A stretch of DNA of 49,171 nt from Bacteroidales bacterium (GTDB lineage: Bacteria; Bacteroidota; Bacteroidia; Bacteroidales; Azobacteroidaceae): the NCBI GenBank assembly GCA_003851245.1, contig BHEP01000019.1:1-49171 (forward strand), in the 5' to 3' direction. Position numbers and translations under genes: made by a program. Below, in pieces: positions 27,783-35,993 of this stretch (positions are counted from its first letter, which is position 1; every line of letters starts with the position of its first letter). A model generated the notes under the pieces. It saw only the letters and a list, made by a program, of their open reading frames with translations, made no database searches and was not told the DNA's origin.

Positions 27783-28340
27783 TTATAAAAATAGTTGAAC
27801 AAAACACAACAATACCTTTCGCAGGTCGGCAAGAGCCTGTGTGATGTGGTTTTCTACCGTTCGCTTGCTTATTTGAAGCTGTTGGGATATTTCGTCGTTA
27901 GACAAACCAGCTTGTCTGCTCATTTTGAAAATGCGCTGTCTTTTCTTTGGCATCTGCTCCACCTCCATATCAATAAGAATACTGAGTTCTTTGGCATAAA
28001 TTTCTTGTTCTATCAGATCTTCGGTATCTGGCGATGCTTGTTTGTGTTTTGTTTGGTAGGATTCTTTTACCAGATTGTATTGATAGTAGTCATAAACCAT
28101 ATTTCGTGCCATGCGGAAAAGATATGCTCTGAAAGAATTTACCTGAGCCAAGCTTTCTCTATTCTGCCATATCTTAAAAAATATTTCTTGCGCCATATCG
28201 CAAGCTTCCTCTTCGTTTTTAATAAATCCGAAGAGGAAGTTTTTTAACCTTGGGTGATAGTGCATAAAAAGCCTATCAAAAGACTTATGGTCTCCCAATA
28301 TTAGTTTTTTTAAGCACTCGTTCTCAAGGTCAACAGTCAT
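27783..28340 (-). CDS. ECF sigma-70 factor (FecI-like)
   Basis: 185 residues. Region 2 (about 12-95) contains FDRLFMHYHPRLKNFLFGFI and ACDMAQEIFFKIWQN. Region 4 (about 125-180) contains a clear helix-turn-helix, LSNDEISQQLQISKRTVENHI. It activates the SusC/D operon when released from the adjacent FecR protein. The gene starts 45 bases after the stop of the GH123-type gene, so it may be co-transcribed with it; the FecR ATG lies 79 bases after its stop. Confidence 0.95.
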   Translation of the reverse strand: MTVDLENECLKKLILGDHKSFDRLFMHYHPRLKNFLFGFIKNEEEACDMAQEIFFKIWQNRESLAQVNSFRAYLFRMARNMVYDYYQYNLVKESYQTKHKQASPDTEDLIEQEIYAKELSILIDMEVEQMPKKRQRIFKMSRQAGLSNDEISQQLQISKRTVENHITQALADLRKVLLCFVQLFL

Positions 28341-28385
28341 CTTTGTTTGTATTTCACAACATTAGTAAATTAGCTCCTCAACAAA

Positions 28386-30152
28386 CTACCTAGAAAGCTC
28401 ATTGATCACTTTTTTACCTGCATTAAGTACATCGTGGCAAGCTTCGCTTGGTTTTTCATGGCTTTTAAATGCCTCCATGCAGGCATTTAAGGCGTTTAAT
28501 TTTGCCTTATCTTCTTCTTTTGTGCTATTTTCAAACTGCTTACGCAATATTGCTATTTTTTCAGCATCTTGAATACCCTCTCTCATTCGTTCAAAGCGAA
28601 TGGAACTCCTAGCATCGGGGTATACAATATAGGTATCGCCTGCAGGCCAGGTGCGAAAGCGCGAATCAAGCAGGGGGTTTTCAGTCCACGAATTGTATGC
28701 CCATCGCAGGTAGCCATCCAAACCCGCGGCACTAGTATACCAGGCACTGTAAGCTGCCTCGGCAGGCTCTGAAAATGTAAAAACATTGGGAAATTCATGC
28801 GAACAGCAAACATAATATGTTGTAGTCAAACCCTTTGCTTTGCGAGAGGCAAGAATTTCGGCCTCTACAGGAGCTTCTAAGCTCACGCACATATCCTTAA
28901 TATAAGGATACTGCTTATAACTTTTATGGTTGTCGGCCAAGGAGATGCCCAATTCTGGTGCCACTTCTTGAGCCAATCCTAGGGTAGCTTTCATATCTGC
29001 GGGAGAGCGCTCGTCCATGGCAATGCAGGTAATTTCTAGCCATCCTTTTTGGCGAAGATGCGACACGAAATCTTTTAGAAAGGGAGTCCACATATCTTCA
29101 AAGATTTTTGTGCCGGGGTCGGCTTTTACGGTAATCATTTTATCGGTAGCAGCATCTTTGTAATGCAGCTCATTGTTCCATGGCACCATAGAATAGCAAT
29201 TTATTTGCTTCGTGACACCTAGATCCATCATAAATTGCACCCACTTATCAAAGATTGAATAATCGTAAGTCCAAGTGTTATCAGCATTTTTATTCCACAT
29301 AATCATATCTTCATACATATCGTAGCATTGCCCATTCCAAGGGTCTTTGTTAAGATTGCAAGTGATAACTTTTTGCCCCGCTTGTGCAAGCATGCTCATG
29401 ATGGGCTTCATTGCATCGTAATGCTCATCACTCCATGGTTTTAAGTTTCCTACGCGGGCTACGGCCGATGGGTGCTGCCATAGGTCTAGGTGATAATTCC
29501 ATTGAGAAGCCTCAGGCAATAGGGGAGCTTGCACTTCTATCTGAATATCAAATTTTTGGACTTCATTGTTTTTAGCATACACCTTAAGTTCTGCATTGTA
29601 AGTACCTTCGGCGGCACTTGCAGGCACATCAACACTTATCCAAACAGGGCGTACTGTTTTGGGATCTATATTCATACAAGCCAAATTGTCGAGCATGTCG
29701 GCCGACAAAGACGCTGGAAAGTCCTCAGGTTTGCGGTGGCCACAGCCTTCTGCGAAGATGTCGGTCATCACATAGCGCACAAACCTAGCCTCTGCCACTG
29801 ATGATGGCATGGTAGAGGTGGGCGATTTGAAATCCGAGAACTCACATTCTACTTGCGATATTGAGTCGGCAGACCATAAAAGAAGTTGTGCAGATACCCT
29901 TTCGCCTCGCCAAGCTACGAGTTCGGTTTTTGACCGTGGCGCTATTTGTGGCGCTACCGACTTTGGGTATCTTGTGTCGATGGATACAAAACTTGCGTGC
30001 ATACCTGAGGCAATACCTGTCCAGTCTGACAAAATATCGTCGGTAGGATCGGGCAACTCTGCAAAAGTTTCACAACTTAGGTCAGGCCTTTTTTCATTAC
30101 ATGATGCCAGCAATAAGGCAATACAAATAAGTAGTGTAGAAATTGTTTTCAT
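28386..30152 (-). CDS. GH123-type glycoside hydrolase (DUF4091) lipoprotein
   Basis: 588 residues with lipobox LLASC (Cys18). An N-terminal beta-sandwich domain (about 60-210: WRGERVSAQLLLWSADS, RPVWISVDVP, AEGTYNAELKVYA) precedes a TIM barrel of the GH123/DUF4091 class. The adjacent catalytic pair expected for substrate-assisted GH123 enzymes is visible as Asp380-Glu381 (CIAMDERS). The barrel end shows GYLRWAYNSW and WPAGDTYIVYPD, then IRFERMREGIQDAEK. Known GH123 enzymes are exo-beta-N-acetylgalactosaminidases. With the two sulfatases this points to a sulfated GalNAc-containing glycan. The substrate is inferred. Confidence 0.88.
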   Translation of the reverse strand: MKTISTLLICIALLLASCNEKRPDLSCETFAELPDPTDDILSDWTGIASGMHASFVSIDTRYPKSVAPQIAPRSKTELVAWRGERVSAQLLLWSADSISQVECEFSDFKSPTSTMPSSVAEARFVRYVMTDIFAEGCGHRKPEDFPASLSADMLDNLACMNIDPKTVRPVWISVDVPASAAEGTYNAELKVYAKNNEVQKFDIQIEVQAPLLPEASQWNYHLDLWQHPSAVARVGNLKPWSDEHYDAMKPIMSMLAQAGQKVITCNLNKDPWNGQCYDMYEDMIMWNKNADNTWTYDYSIFDKWVQFMMDLGVTKQINCYSMVPWNNELHYKDAATDKMITVKADPGTKIFEDMWTPFLKDFVSHLRQKGWLEITCIAMDERSPADMKATLGLAQEVAPELGISLADNHKSYKQYPYIKDMCVSLEAPVEAEILASRKAKGLTTTYYVCCSHEFPNVFTFSEPAEAAYSAWYTSAAGLDGYLRWAYNSWTENPLLDSRFRTWPAGDTYIVYPDARSSIRFERMREGIQDAEKIAILRKQFENSTKEEDKAKLNALNACMEAFKSHEKPSEACHDVLNAGKKVINELSR

Positions 30153-30197
30153 TGTTTATCAATATTAAATCTTTACTAAAAGAGTGCTTTTGGGAGG

Positions 30198-30205
30198 CAA
30201 ATTTA
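30198..30205 (-). promoter_or_regulatory. -7 element of the GH123-type gene
   Basis: TAAATTTG on the minus strand (TAnnTTTG), 46 bases upstream of the ATG at 30152. No clear -33 TTTG is seen at the usual distance, so this may depend on an alternative sigma factor or an activator. It shares a 176-base divergent region with the promoter at 30250. Confidence 0.5.
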
Positions 30206-30249
30206 CGATTAATATCATTAACTTGGGTCTAATGTTCATTTAATTTATC

Positions 30250-30257
30250 TATCTTTG
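30250..30257 (+). promoter_or_regulatory. -7 element of the sugar isomerase operon
   Basis: TATCTTTG (TAnnTTTG) 72 bases before the ATG at 30329. A TTG at 30223-30225 is further away than usual (24 bases), so the -33 element is weak. Confidence 0.55.
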
Positions 30258-30328
30258 GGGGTGAAATACCAGTTAAATTACTTATTGCAACTACTTAATA
30301 GAATTACTTAATACCTAATACAAATATT

Positions 30329-31318
30329 ATGTCACGTCCAGTAACTTTGTACACTATTCAATGGGGGGACCTTTCCCTAGAGGAGCTTTGTAAAAAAGCC
30401 AAATCATTTGGTTATGAGGGATTAGAATTGGGGCTGCCAGCCCACCTCGACGTAAGCCACACAGACTCTTCTTATTACCAAGGGGTAAAAAAAATGCTCC
30501 AAGAGCACGGACTTTCCGTCTATGCCATCTCTTCACACCTGATAGGTCAAGCCGTATGCGACAATATAGACCTGCGTCACAAAAGTATATTGCCCACTCA
30601 CATTTGGGGCGATGGCGATCCCGAAGGAGTAAGGCAAAGAGCAACGCAAGAGATGATTAGAACCGTAAGGGCAGCAAAGATGCTGGGAGTAGATACCCTT
30701 GCAGGCTTTACGGGAAGTTCCATATGGCACCTGCTATACTCATTTCCACCAGTAAGCAAAGAAATGATAGACGAAGGCTATGCCGATTTTGCCCGCCGAT
30801 TTATGCCCATTCTCGACGAATGCCAAAAGCTAGGAATCCGTTTTGCCCTAGAAGTACACCCCTCCGAAATAGCTTTCGACACATTCTCTGCTCGGCGAGC
30901 ATTGGAGGCTGTAGGCAATCACCCCGCCTTTGGATTCAACTACGACCCCAGTCACCTAGCATACCAAGGAGTAGATTATGTAGATTTTATTTATGAATTT
31001 TCCGACAGAATATTTCACGTACACATGAAAGATGTTTCTTGGAGCGATACTCCCAAGCAAATAGGCGTTTTTGGAGGCCACAGCTCATTTGGCGATCACC
31101 GCAGATTTTGGAACTTTAGAAGCATGGGGCGCGGAAGGGTAAATTTTGAAGAAATAATTAGAGCCCTCAATGCAATAAATTATCAAGGTCCTCTATCAGT
31201 AGAATGGGAAGACAGCGGAATGGATAGAGAGCATGGAGCAAAAGAATCCTGTGCATTTGTCAAAAATATTGATTTCCAAGCCTCGAAGCAGGCTTTTGAT
31301 GCAGCATTTGAAAAATAA
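30329..31318 (+). CDS. Sugar phosphate isomerase/epimerase-like TIM-barrel protein
   Basis: 329 residues of the AP-endonuclease-2/xylose-isomerase-like TIM-barrel family. Segments include [12 protein letters not shown] near residue 25, [13 protein letters not shown] (metal-ligand Glu, about 180), [16 protein letters not shown] (Asp and His, about 210), [12 protein letters not shown] and [13 protein letters not shown]. This family often works next to Gfo/Idh/MocA oxidoreductases on keto-sugars or inositols. It starts a plus-strand run with the ThuA gene (17 bases later), the oxidoreductase and the symporter. No signal peptide is seen, so it is likely cytoplasmic. The exact substrate cannot be read. 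Confidence 0.88.
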   Translation: MSRPVTLYTIQWGDLSLEELCKKAKSFGYEGLELGLPAHLDVSHTDSSYYQGVKKMLQEHGLSVYAISSHLIGQAVCDNIDLRHKSILPTHIWGDGDPEGVRQRATQEMIRTVRAAKMLGVDTLAGFTGSSIWHLLYSFPPVSKEMIDEGYADFARRFMPILDECQKLGIRFALEVHPSEIAFDTFSARRALEAVGNHPAFGFNYDPSHLAYQGVDYVDFIYEFSDRIFHVHMKDVSWSDTPKQIGVFGGHSSFGDHRRFWNFRSMGRGRVNFEEIIRALNAINYQGPLSVEWEDSGMDREHGAKESCAFVKNIDFQASKQAFDAAFEK

Positions 31319-31335
31319 AAATGTAACTAAGAATT

Positions 31336-32262
31336 ATGAAAAAGCATCAAGCAGCAATCAACAAGCATATATTATCGCTCAGCCTAATGACAATACTATC
31401 GATAGTATTAGCGTCCAGCCTTTGGGCAAAACCTATAAAGACCCTTATAATTACAGGGCAAAACAATCACAACTGGGAGGTAAGCCATTTGGTAATAAAA
31501 GAAATATTAGAAAACTCCGAACTCTTTGTTGTCGATTTTGCAATTTCACCAGCCAAAGACGAAGATATGAGCTCGTTTATTATAGATTTTGAGCCCTACA
31601 AACTTATCGTTTTAGACTACAATGGCGATGCTTGGCCAGATCTTACCAACAAAGCTTTTACAGAATATGTAGACAAAGGAGGAGGCATAATCGTATACCA
31701 TGCCGCCGACAATGCTTTTCCTAATTGGGAAACATACAGCCAAGTATGTGCATTAGGAGGCTGGGAAGGACGCAACGAGAAGTCTGGACCCTGGGTATAC
31801 TGGAAAGATGGTGCAATATTTAAAAACAATGGACCTGGAATAGGGGGTTCACATGGCACAAACCACGAATATCCTCTAAATCTAAGAAACTCCACCCACC
31901 CCATCACAAAAGGACTGCCACAGAAATGGAAGCATGCGCAAGACGAACTATACGACAGAATGCGAGGACCTGGCAATATCGGAGACCTGCTATATACAGC
32001 ATTTTCCGATATTGAAACAAAAGGATCGGGGCGCGAAGAGCCTCTAATATTTACGGTAGACTACAAAAAAGCACGAATCTTCCACACCATGCTCGGACAT
32101 GCTGGAAAAACAGTGTCCGACAATATTGCCATGCAATGTGCAGGGTTTCAAATAACACTACTCAGAGGAGCCGAATGGGCAGCTACAGGAAAGGTAAAAC
32201 AGAAAGTTCCCAAAGATTTTCCCTCAGAAAACAAAATCAGCCTACGCAAAAATTACAAATAA
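31336..32262 (+). CDS. ThuA-like domain protein, exported
   Basis: 308 residues. The N-terminus is a signal peptide (hydrophobic from about 12 to 31, ending LWAKP). The rest is a ThuA (trehalose-utilisation, glutamine-amidotransferase-like) fold: TLIITGQNNHNWEVSH, LIVLDYNGDAWP, GGGIIVYHAADNAFPNW, RNSTHPITKGLP and ARIFHTMLGHAG. ThuA proteins accompany Gfo/Idh oxidoreductases and DUF1080 proteins in keto-sugar pathways. Export differs from the presumed cytoplasmic isomerase and suggests that part of the pathway runs in the periplasm. The biochemical activity of the family is not firmly established. Confidence 0.88.
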   Translation: MKKHQAAINKHILSLSLMTILSIVLASSLWAKPIKTLIITGQNNHNWEVSHLVIKEILENSELFVVDFAISPAKDEDMSSFIIDFEPYKLIVLDYNGDAWPDLTNKAFTEYVDKGGGIIVYHAADNAFPNWETYSQVCALGGWEGRNEKSGPWVYWKDGAIFKNNGPGIGGSHGTNHEYPLNLRNSTHPITKGLPQKWKHAQDELYDRMRGPGNIGDLLYTAFSDIETKGSGREEPLIFTVDYKKARIFHTMLGHAGKTVSDNIAMQCAGFQITLLRGAEWAATGKVKQKVPKDFPSENKISLRKNYK

Positions 32263-32281
32263 CAATAATATTTATAAAGAA

Positions 32282-32307
32282 GGATGCCTACCTAAAGGCA
32301 GGCATCC
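32282..32307 (+). terminator. Hairpin between ThuA and oxidoreductase genes
   Basis: GGATGCCT (32282-32289) and AGGCATCC (32300-32307) form an 8-bp stem. CCT/AGG inside can extend it across one mismatch. No U-run follows on the plus strand, so it is either a processing/stability element or a weak terminator. Confidence 0.45.
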
Positions 32308-32392
32308 AGCGAAATAGAACATAAGTATCTATGCCGATATCTTTAAATATTTATATTTAAGACCAACAGTAATCACTTAATATTTAAACATC

Positions 32393-33556
32393 ATGAAAAG
32401 AAAATTAAGAATGGGAATGATTGGGGGTGGAAGCGACGCCTTCATAGGAGCAATTCATCGAATGGCAGCATTTATGGACAACCAGATAGAATTGGTCTGT
32501 GGATGCTTCAGTATAGACCCAAAGATTTGTTTGGAATCGGGAAGATCCTACTTCTTGCCCGACAATAGAATATACAAGAATTTTGAGGAAATGATCAAAG
32601 AAGAACATCTACTTCCTGAGGGAGAGAGAATGGATTTTATAACGGTTGTAACACCCAACTTCTGGCATTTCGAACCAGCAATGATGGCCTTGGATCATGG
32701 TTTTAATATAGTAATAGAAAAACCCATCACATTTAGCCTTGAGCAAGCACATTTACTAAAGAAAAAAGTCGATGAAACGGGACTTATTTTGGCTCTTACT
32801 CATACCTACACAGGCTATCCTGCCGTAAAGGAAGCAAAAGCCAGAGTAGCTAGAGGCGATTTTGGTAAAATAAGAAAAGTGTATGTAGAATATCCTCAAG
32901 GATGGCTATCGTCGCGCATAGAACTCGAAGGAGGCAACAATGCTGGATGGCGAACAGACCCCAAACGATCGGGAAAGGCTGGAAGCATGGGCGATATAGG
33001 TACGCACGCATGGAATTTGGCTGAGTACATAACCGGATTGAAAGTTGTAGAACTTTGTGCCGAACTCAACGCCTTCGTGCCAGGCCGTCCTATAGACGAC
33101 GATGGAGTAGCTATCTTGCGCTACGACAATGGAGCAAGGGGCGTACTAACGGCCTCGCAAGTAGCTGCAGGAGAGGCTAATGCCCTAGCGATACGCGTAT
33201 ATGGAGAAAAGGGGGGCTTGGAGTGGAGACAAGAAAATCCAAACACCCTCATCGTAAAATGGACAGACAAACCTACCGAGCTTATCAATATTGGCGGAAA
33301 TGGATATTTGTCGGATATTGCACGCTACAACACCCGCACTCCTGCAGGGCATCCCGAAGGATATATAGAGGCTTTTGCCAATATATACCGCAATTTTGCC
33401 CTATGCCTACAAGCCAAAATGGCTGGAGAAACCCCTAAGCCCGAATGGCTGGATTTTCCAAATGTAAATGATGGATTGCGTGGAATGCAATTCATAGAAA
33501 CTGTTGTTGCCGCAGGATATGACGACAACACCAAGTGGGTGAAGTGGATAGAGTAG
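32393..33556 (+). CDS. Gfo/Idh/MocA family oxidoreductase
   Basis: 387 residues. The N-terminal Rossmann domain has GMIGGGSDAFIGAIHR (G-x-G-G-x loop near residue 11), VVTPNFWHFEPAMMALDHG, and the EKPITFSLEQA motif with the conserved Lys. The C-terminal domain contains GSMGDIGTHAWNLAEYITG with the conserved Asp and His. The family oxidises or reduces sugar hydroxyls with NAD(P). No signal peptide is seen. Close relatives with this layout are annotated as sugar 3-dehydrogenase-like, which fits the ThuA, isomerase and DUF1080 proteins here. The actual substrate is inferred. Confidence 0.92.
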   Translation: MKRKLRMGMIGGGSDAFIGAIHRMAAFMDNQIELVCGCFSIDPKICLESGRSYFLPDNRIYKNFEEMIKEEHLLPEGERMDFITVVTPNFWHFEPAMMALDHGFNIVIEKPITFSLEQAHLLKKKVDETGLILALTHTYTGYPAVKEAKARVARGDFGKIRKVYVEYPQGWLSSRIELEGGNNAGWRTDPKRSGKAGSMGDIGTHAWNLAEYITGLKVVELCAELNAFVPGRPIDDDGVAILRYDNGARGVLTASQVAAGEANALAIRVYGEKGGLEWRQENPNTLIVKWTDKPTELINIGGNGYLSDIARYNTRTPAGHPEGYIEAFANIYRNFALCLQAKMAGETPKPEWLDFPNVNDGLRGMQFIETVVAAGYDDNTKWVKWIE

Positions 33557-33601
33557 ATTGCTAAAATATAGACTAATGTAGGCATAGATTGACAAAGAAA
33601 A

Positions 33602-33631
33602 ATGAGAGAGAAGAAAATGAGAGAGAAGAAA
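33602..33631 (+). repeat. Perfect 15-base tandem duplication at the symporter start
   Basis: ATGAGAGAGAAGAAA occurs twice head to tail (33602-33616, 33617-33631). Each copy carries an in-frame ATG and encodes MREKK, so the symporter can begin at either Met. Confidence 0.95.
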
Positions 33632-34807
33632 AACTACTTGCTGCCTAAAATTATTGTAGCCATAAGCCTAGGTCTATTGCTAGGCTCAGGCAAAATGTGG
33701 GGAATGGATTGGGAGATGCCCGTGCTTATTGTAAGGATATTTGTTACTTTCAACAGCATTTTTTCGCAATTTCTGGGCTTCTGTATTCCCCTCATAATCT
33801 TAGGACTTGTAGCACCGGGCATTGCTGAGCTAGGTAAAAATGCAGGCAAACTGCTATCAATAACAGCATTGATAGCCTATGGTTCGACTATTTTTTCTGG
33901 TTTTTTCACTTATTTTTCTTGCGTATCGATATTCCCGCTTCTTATAGAAGCAGATCCTTCTATCATACAAATAAAGGATACATCCTTGCTGCTAAGTCCT
34001 TATTTCAATATAGAGATGCCCCCCGTTTTTGGTGTTATGACTGCCTTGATTCTATCATTTATGCTGGGCATAGGCATTGCATACACCAAAGGGGAAATAC
34101 TCAAAGGAGTAATTACGGAATTTAAAAGCATAATAGAGCTAGTTATTTCGCATATTATAATACCCCTACTTCCCTTATATATCTTCGGCATATTTCTAAA
34201 TATGAGCTACTCAGGCTCAGCACTCACTATAATTGCCGTTTTTGGGAAAGTGGTAGGAATAGTTTTCATACTGCATATACTTCTATTATTATTTCAATTT
34301 TCTATTGCCGGATTTATTGTTAAGCGCAATCCTCTACAACTACTTTACAATATGTTGCCTGCATATATGACGGCCTTGGGCACCTCGTCTTCAGCAGCAA
34401 CTATCCCCGTCACCCTGCGACAGGCAAAGAAAAATGGGGTTAAGGAAGAAATTGCCGATTTCTGTGTACCCCTATGTGCAACCATACACCTGGCAGGCAG
34501 CACTATGAAAGTGGTAGCCATGAGTTTGGCGATATGTATACTTCTTGGTCAACCCTACGATATTGGCATCTTTGCAGGTTTTATACTAATGCTGGGCATA
34601 GTGATGATAGCCGCCCCCGGTGTTCCAGGGGGCGCTATCATGGCTGCAACGGGAGTGCTGCAGTCTATTTTAGGATTTGAAGGCGATGCCATTGGACTAA
34701 TTATTGCCCTTTATATTGCCATCGACAGCTTTGGAACCGCCTGCAATGTAACTGGCGATGGAGCTATTGCCCTAATAGTAGATAAAATAAATGATAGATT
34801 TGCATAA
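33602..34807 (+). CDS. SLC1/DAACS-type symporter with altered ion and substrate motifs
   Basis: 401 residues (396 from the second start), with the eight-helix plus two-hairpin layout of dicarboxylate/amino acid:cation symporters. HP1 is GTSSSAATIPVTL and HP2 is GVPGGAIMAATG. TM8 shows NVTGDG (382-387), matching the family. TM7, normally NMDGT, reads H296-L-A-G-S300, so the sodium-ligand Asp is Ala. The TM8 Arg that binds acidic substrates is Gly378. It is therefore probably not an aspartate/glutamate carrier. It ends the plus-strand run behind the oxidoreductase gene, 45 bases downstream of it, and may import a related acid or sugar derivative. Confidence 0.88.
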   Translation: MREKKMREKKNYLLPKIIVAISLGLLLGSGKMWGMDWEMPVLIVRIFVTFNSIFSQFLGFCIPLIILGLVAPGIAELGKNAGKLLSITALIAYGSTIFSGFFTYFSCVSIFPLLIEADPSIIQIKDTSLLLSPYFNIEMPPVFGVMTALILSFMLGIGIAYTKGEILKGVITEFKSIIELVISHIIIPLLPLYIFGIFLNMSYSGSALTIIAVFGKVVGIVFILHILLLLFQFSIAGFIVKRNPLQLLYNMLPAYMTALGTSSSAATIPVTLRQAKKNGVKEEIADFCVPLCATIHLAGSTMKVVAMSLAICILLGQPYDIGIFAGFILMLGIVMIAAPGVPGGAIMAATGVLQSILGFEGDAIGLIIALYIAIDSFGTACNVTGDGAIALIVDKINDRFA

Positions 34808-34898
34808 TTAAGACTCGCTGTATTCATTAGAAAGGTATACTCAGCATTTTACAAAAGAAAAATATTCCGTTTTGCAATCTCAGCATTGCAATTTTGTG

Positions 34899-34906
34899 TA
34901 CTTTTG
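34899..34906 (+). promoter_or_regulatory. -7 element of pta
   Basis: TACTTTTG (TAnnTTTG) 40 bases before the pta ATG. A TTTG at 34871-34874 lies 24 bases upstream, slightly longer than the usual spacer. Confidence 0.6.
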
Positions 34907-34946
34907 TTGCAAATTAAAATAAGCTAATCTTTTTAAACTCGTTCCT

Positions 34947-35954
34947 ATGAACATAATGCAAGAAATTATTGACCGTGCCAAGGCAAACAGACAACGTATT
35001 GTACTCCCCGAGGGCACCGAAGAACGAACTCTGCGAGCTGCCGACCGCTTGGCAGCAGATGCTGTGGTAGATATTATACTGATTGGTAATACCGAAGAAA
35101 TTACCAAATTGGCACAAAAATACGAGCTCCCTCACATCAAGGACGTATGTATTATTGACCCAATATGCCACCCACAAAAAGAAACATATACCCAGCTACT
35201 TTTTGAATTAAGAAAATCTAAGGGACTCACTCTTCAAGAAGCCTCTAAGCTGGTAGAGAATCCTCTTTACTTGGCTTGCTTGATGATAAAAAACGGAGAT
35301 GCCGACGGAGAGATTGCTGGAGCACAAAACACTACCGGCGATGTATTGCGCCCCGCCTTGCAAATTATAAAAACGGCTCCAGGCATAAGTGTTGTATCGG
35401 GAGCTTTCCTGATGTTTACCGACAAAAAAGAATTTGGTAGTGACGGACTTCTGGTATTTGCCGATTGTGCCGTAATGCCAAACCCCAACGCAAAGGAACT
35501 CGCCGAAATAGCTATTGCTACAGCACAAACTACCAAAGCTATTTTAGGCATAGAGCCCAAGGTAGCCATGCTAAGTTTTTCGACAAAGGGAAGTGCCAAG
35601 CACGAAATGTGCAACAAGGTAATAGAAGCCACTCGACTGGCTAAGGAAATGGCTCCCGATATAGCTATCGATGGCGAATTGCAAGCCGATGCAGCCATTG
35701 TGCAAGCAATAGGCGCAAGCAAGGCTCCAGGAAGTGCCATTGCGGGGCATGCAAACGTTTTGGTTTTTCCTAACCTAGAATGTGGAAATATTGCTTACAA
35801 ACTCGTGCAGAGACTCGCTGGCGCCGAAGCCGTAGGCCCTATATTGCAGGGAATGGCTGCCCCCGTCAACGACCTATCCAGAGGATGCTCGGTAGAGGAC
35901 ATATACAAACTGGTTGCAATATGCGCCAACCAAGCAATAGCAGCAAAAATTTAA
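34947..35954 (+). CDS. pta: Phosphate acetyltransferase
   Basis: 335 residues, the length of the short (PTA-domain only) form. It interconverts acetyl-CoA and acetyl phosphate. Signatures are RIVLPEGTEERTLRAADRL, NGDADGEIAGAQNTTGDVLRP-like substrate loops, SFSTKGSAKHEM and VLVFPNLECGNIAYKLVQRL. A second ATG at 34956 is possible. It starts a pta / dehydrogenase-like / ackA run for acetate formation with ATP gain, as expected for a fermentative organism. Confidence 0.97.
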   Translation: MNIMQEIIDRAKANRQRIVLPEGTEERTLRAADRLAADAVVDIILIGNTEEITKLAQKYELPHIKDVCIIDPICHPQKETYTQLLFELRKSKGLTLQEASKLVENPLYLACLMIKNGDADGEIAGAQNTTGDVLRPALQIIKTAPGISVVSGAFLMFTDKKEFGSDGLLVFADCAVMPNPNAKELAEIAIATAQTTKAILGIEPKVAMLSFSTKGSAKHEMCNKVIEATRLAKEMAPDIAIDGELQADAAIVQAIGASKAPGSAIAGHANVLVFPNLECGNIAYKLVQRLAGAEAVGPILQGMAAPVNDLSRGCSVEDIYKLVAICANQAIAAKI

Positions 35955-35993
35955 TCGCCAATTACGAATATCAAAATTAAAATTATAAATAAC

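Noticed and set aside
27704..27832. TTG start extending FecR by 43 residues
   Set aside because: It overlaps the sigma factor gene and the added sequence is unlike FecR; the ATG at 27703 fits the family.
27795..28247. A 150-codon plus-strand open frame
   Set aside because: Antisense shadow of the ECF sigma factor gene, with no coherent domain pattern.
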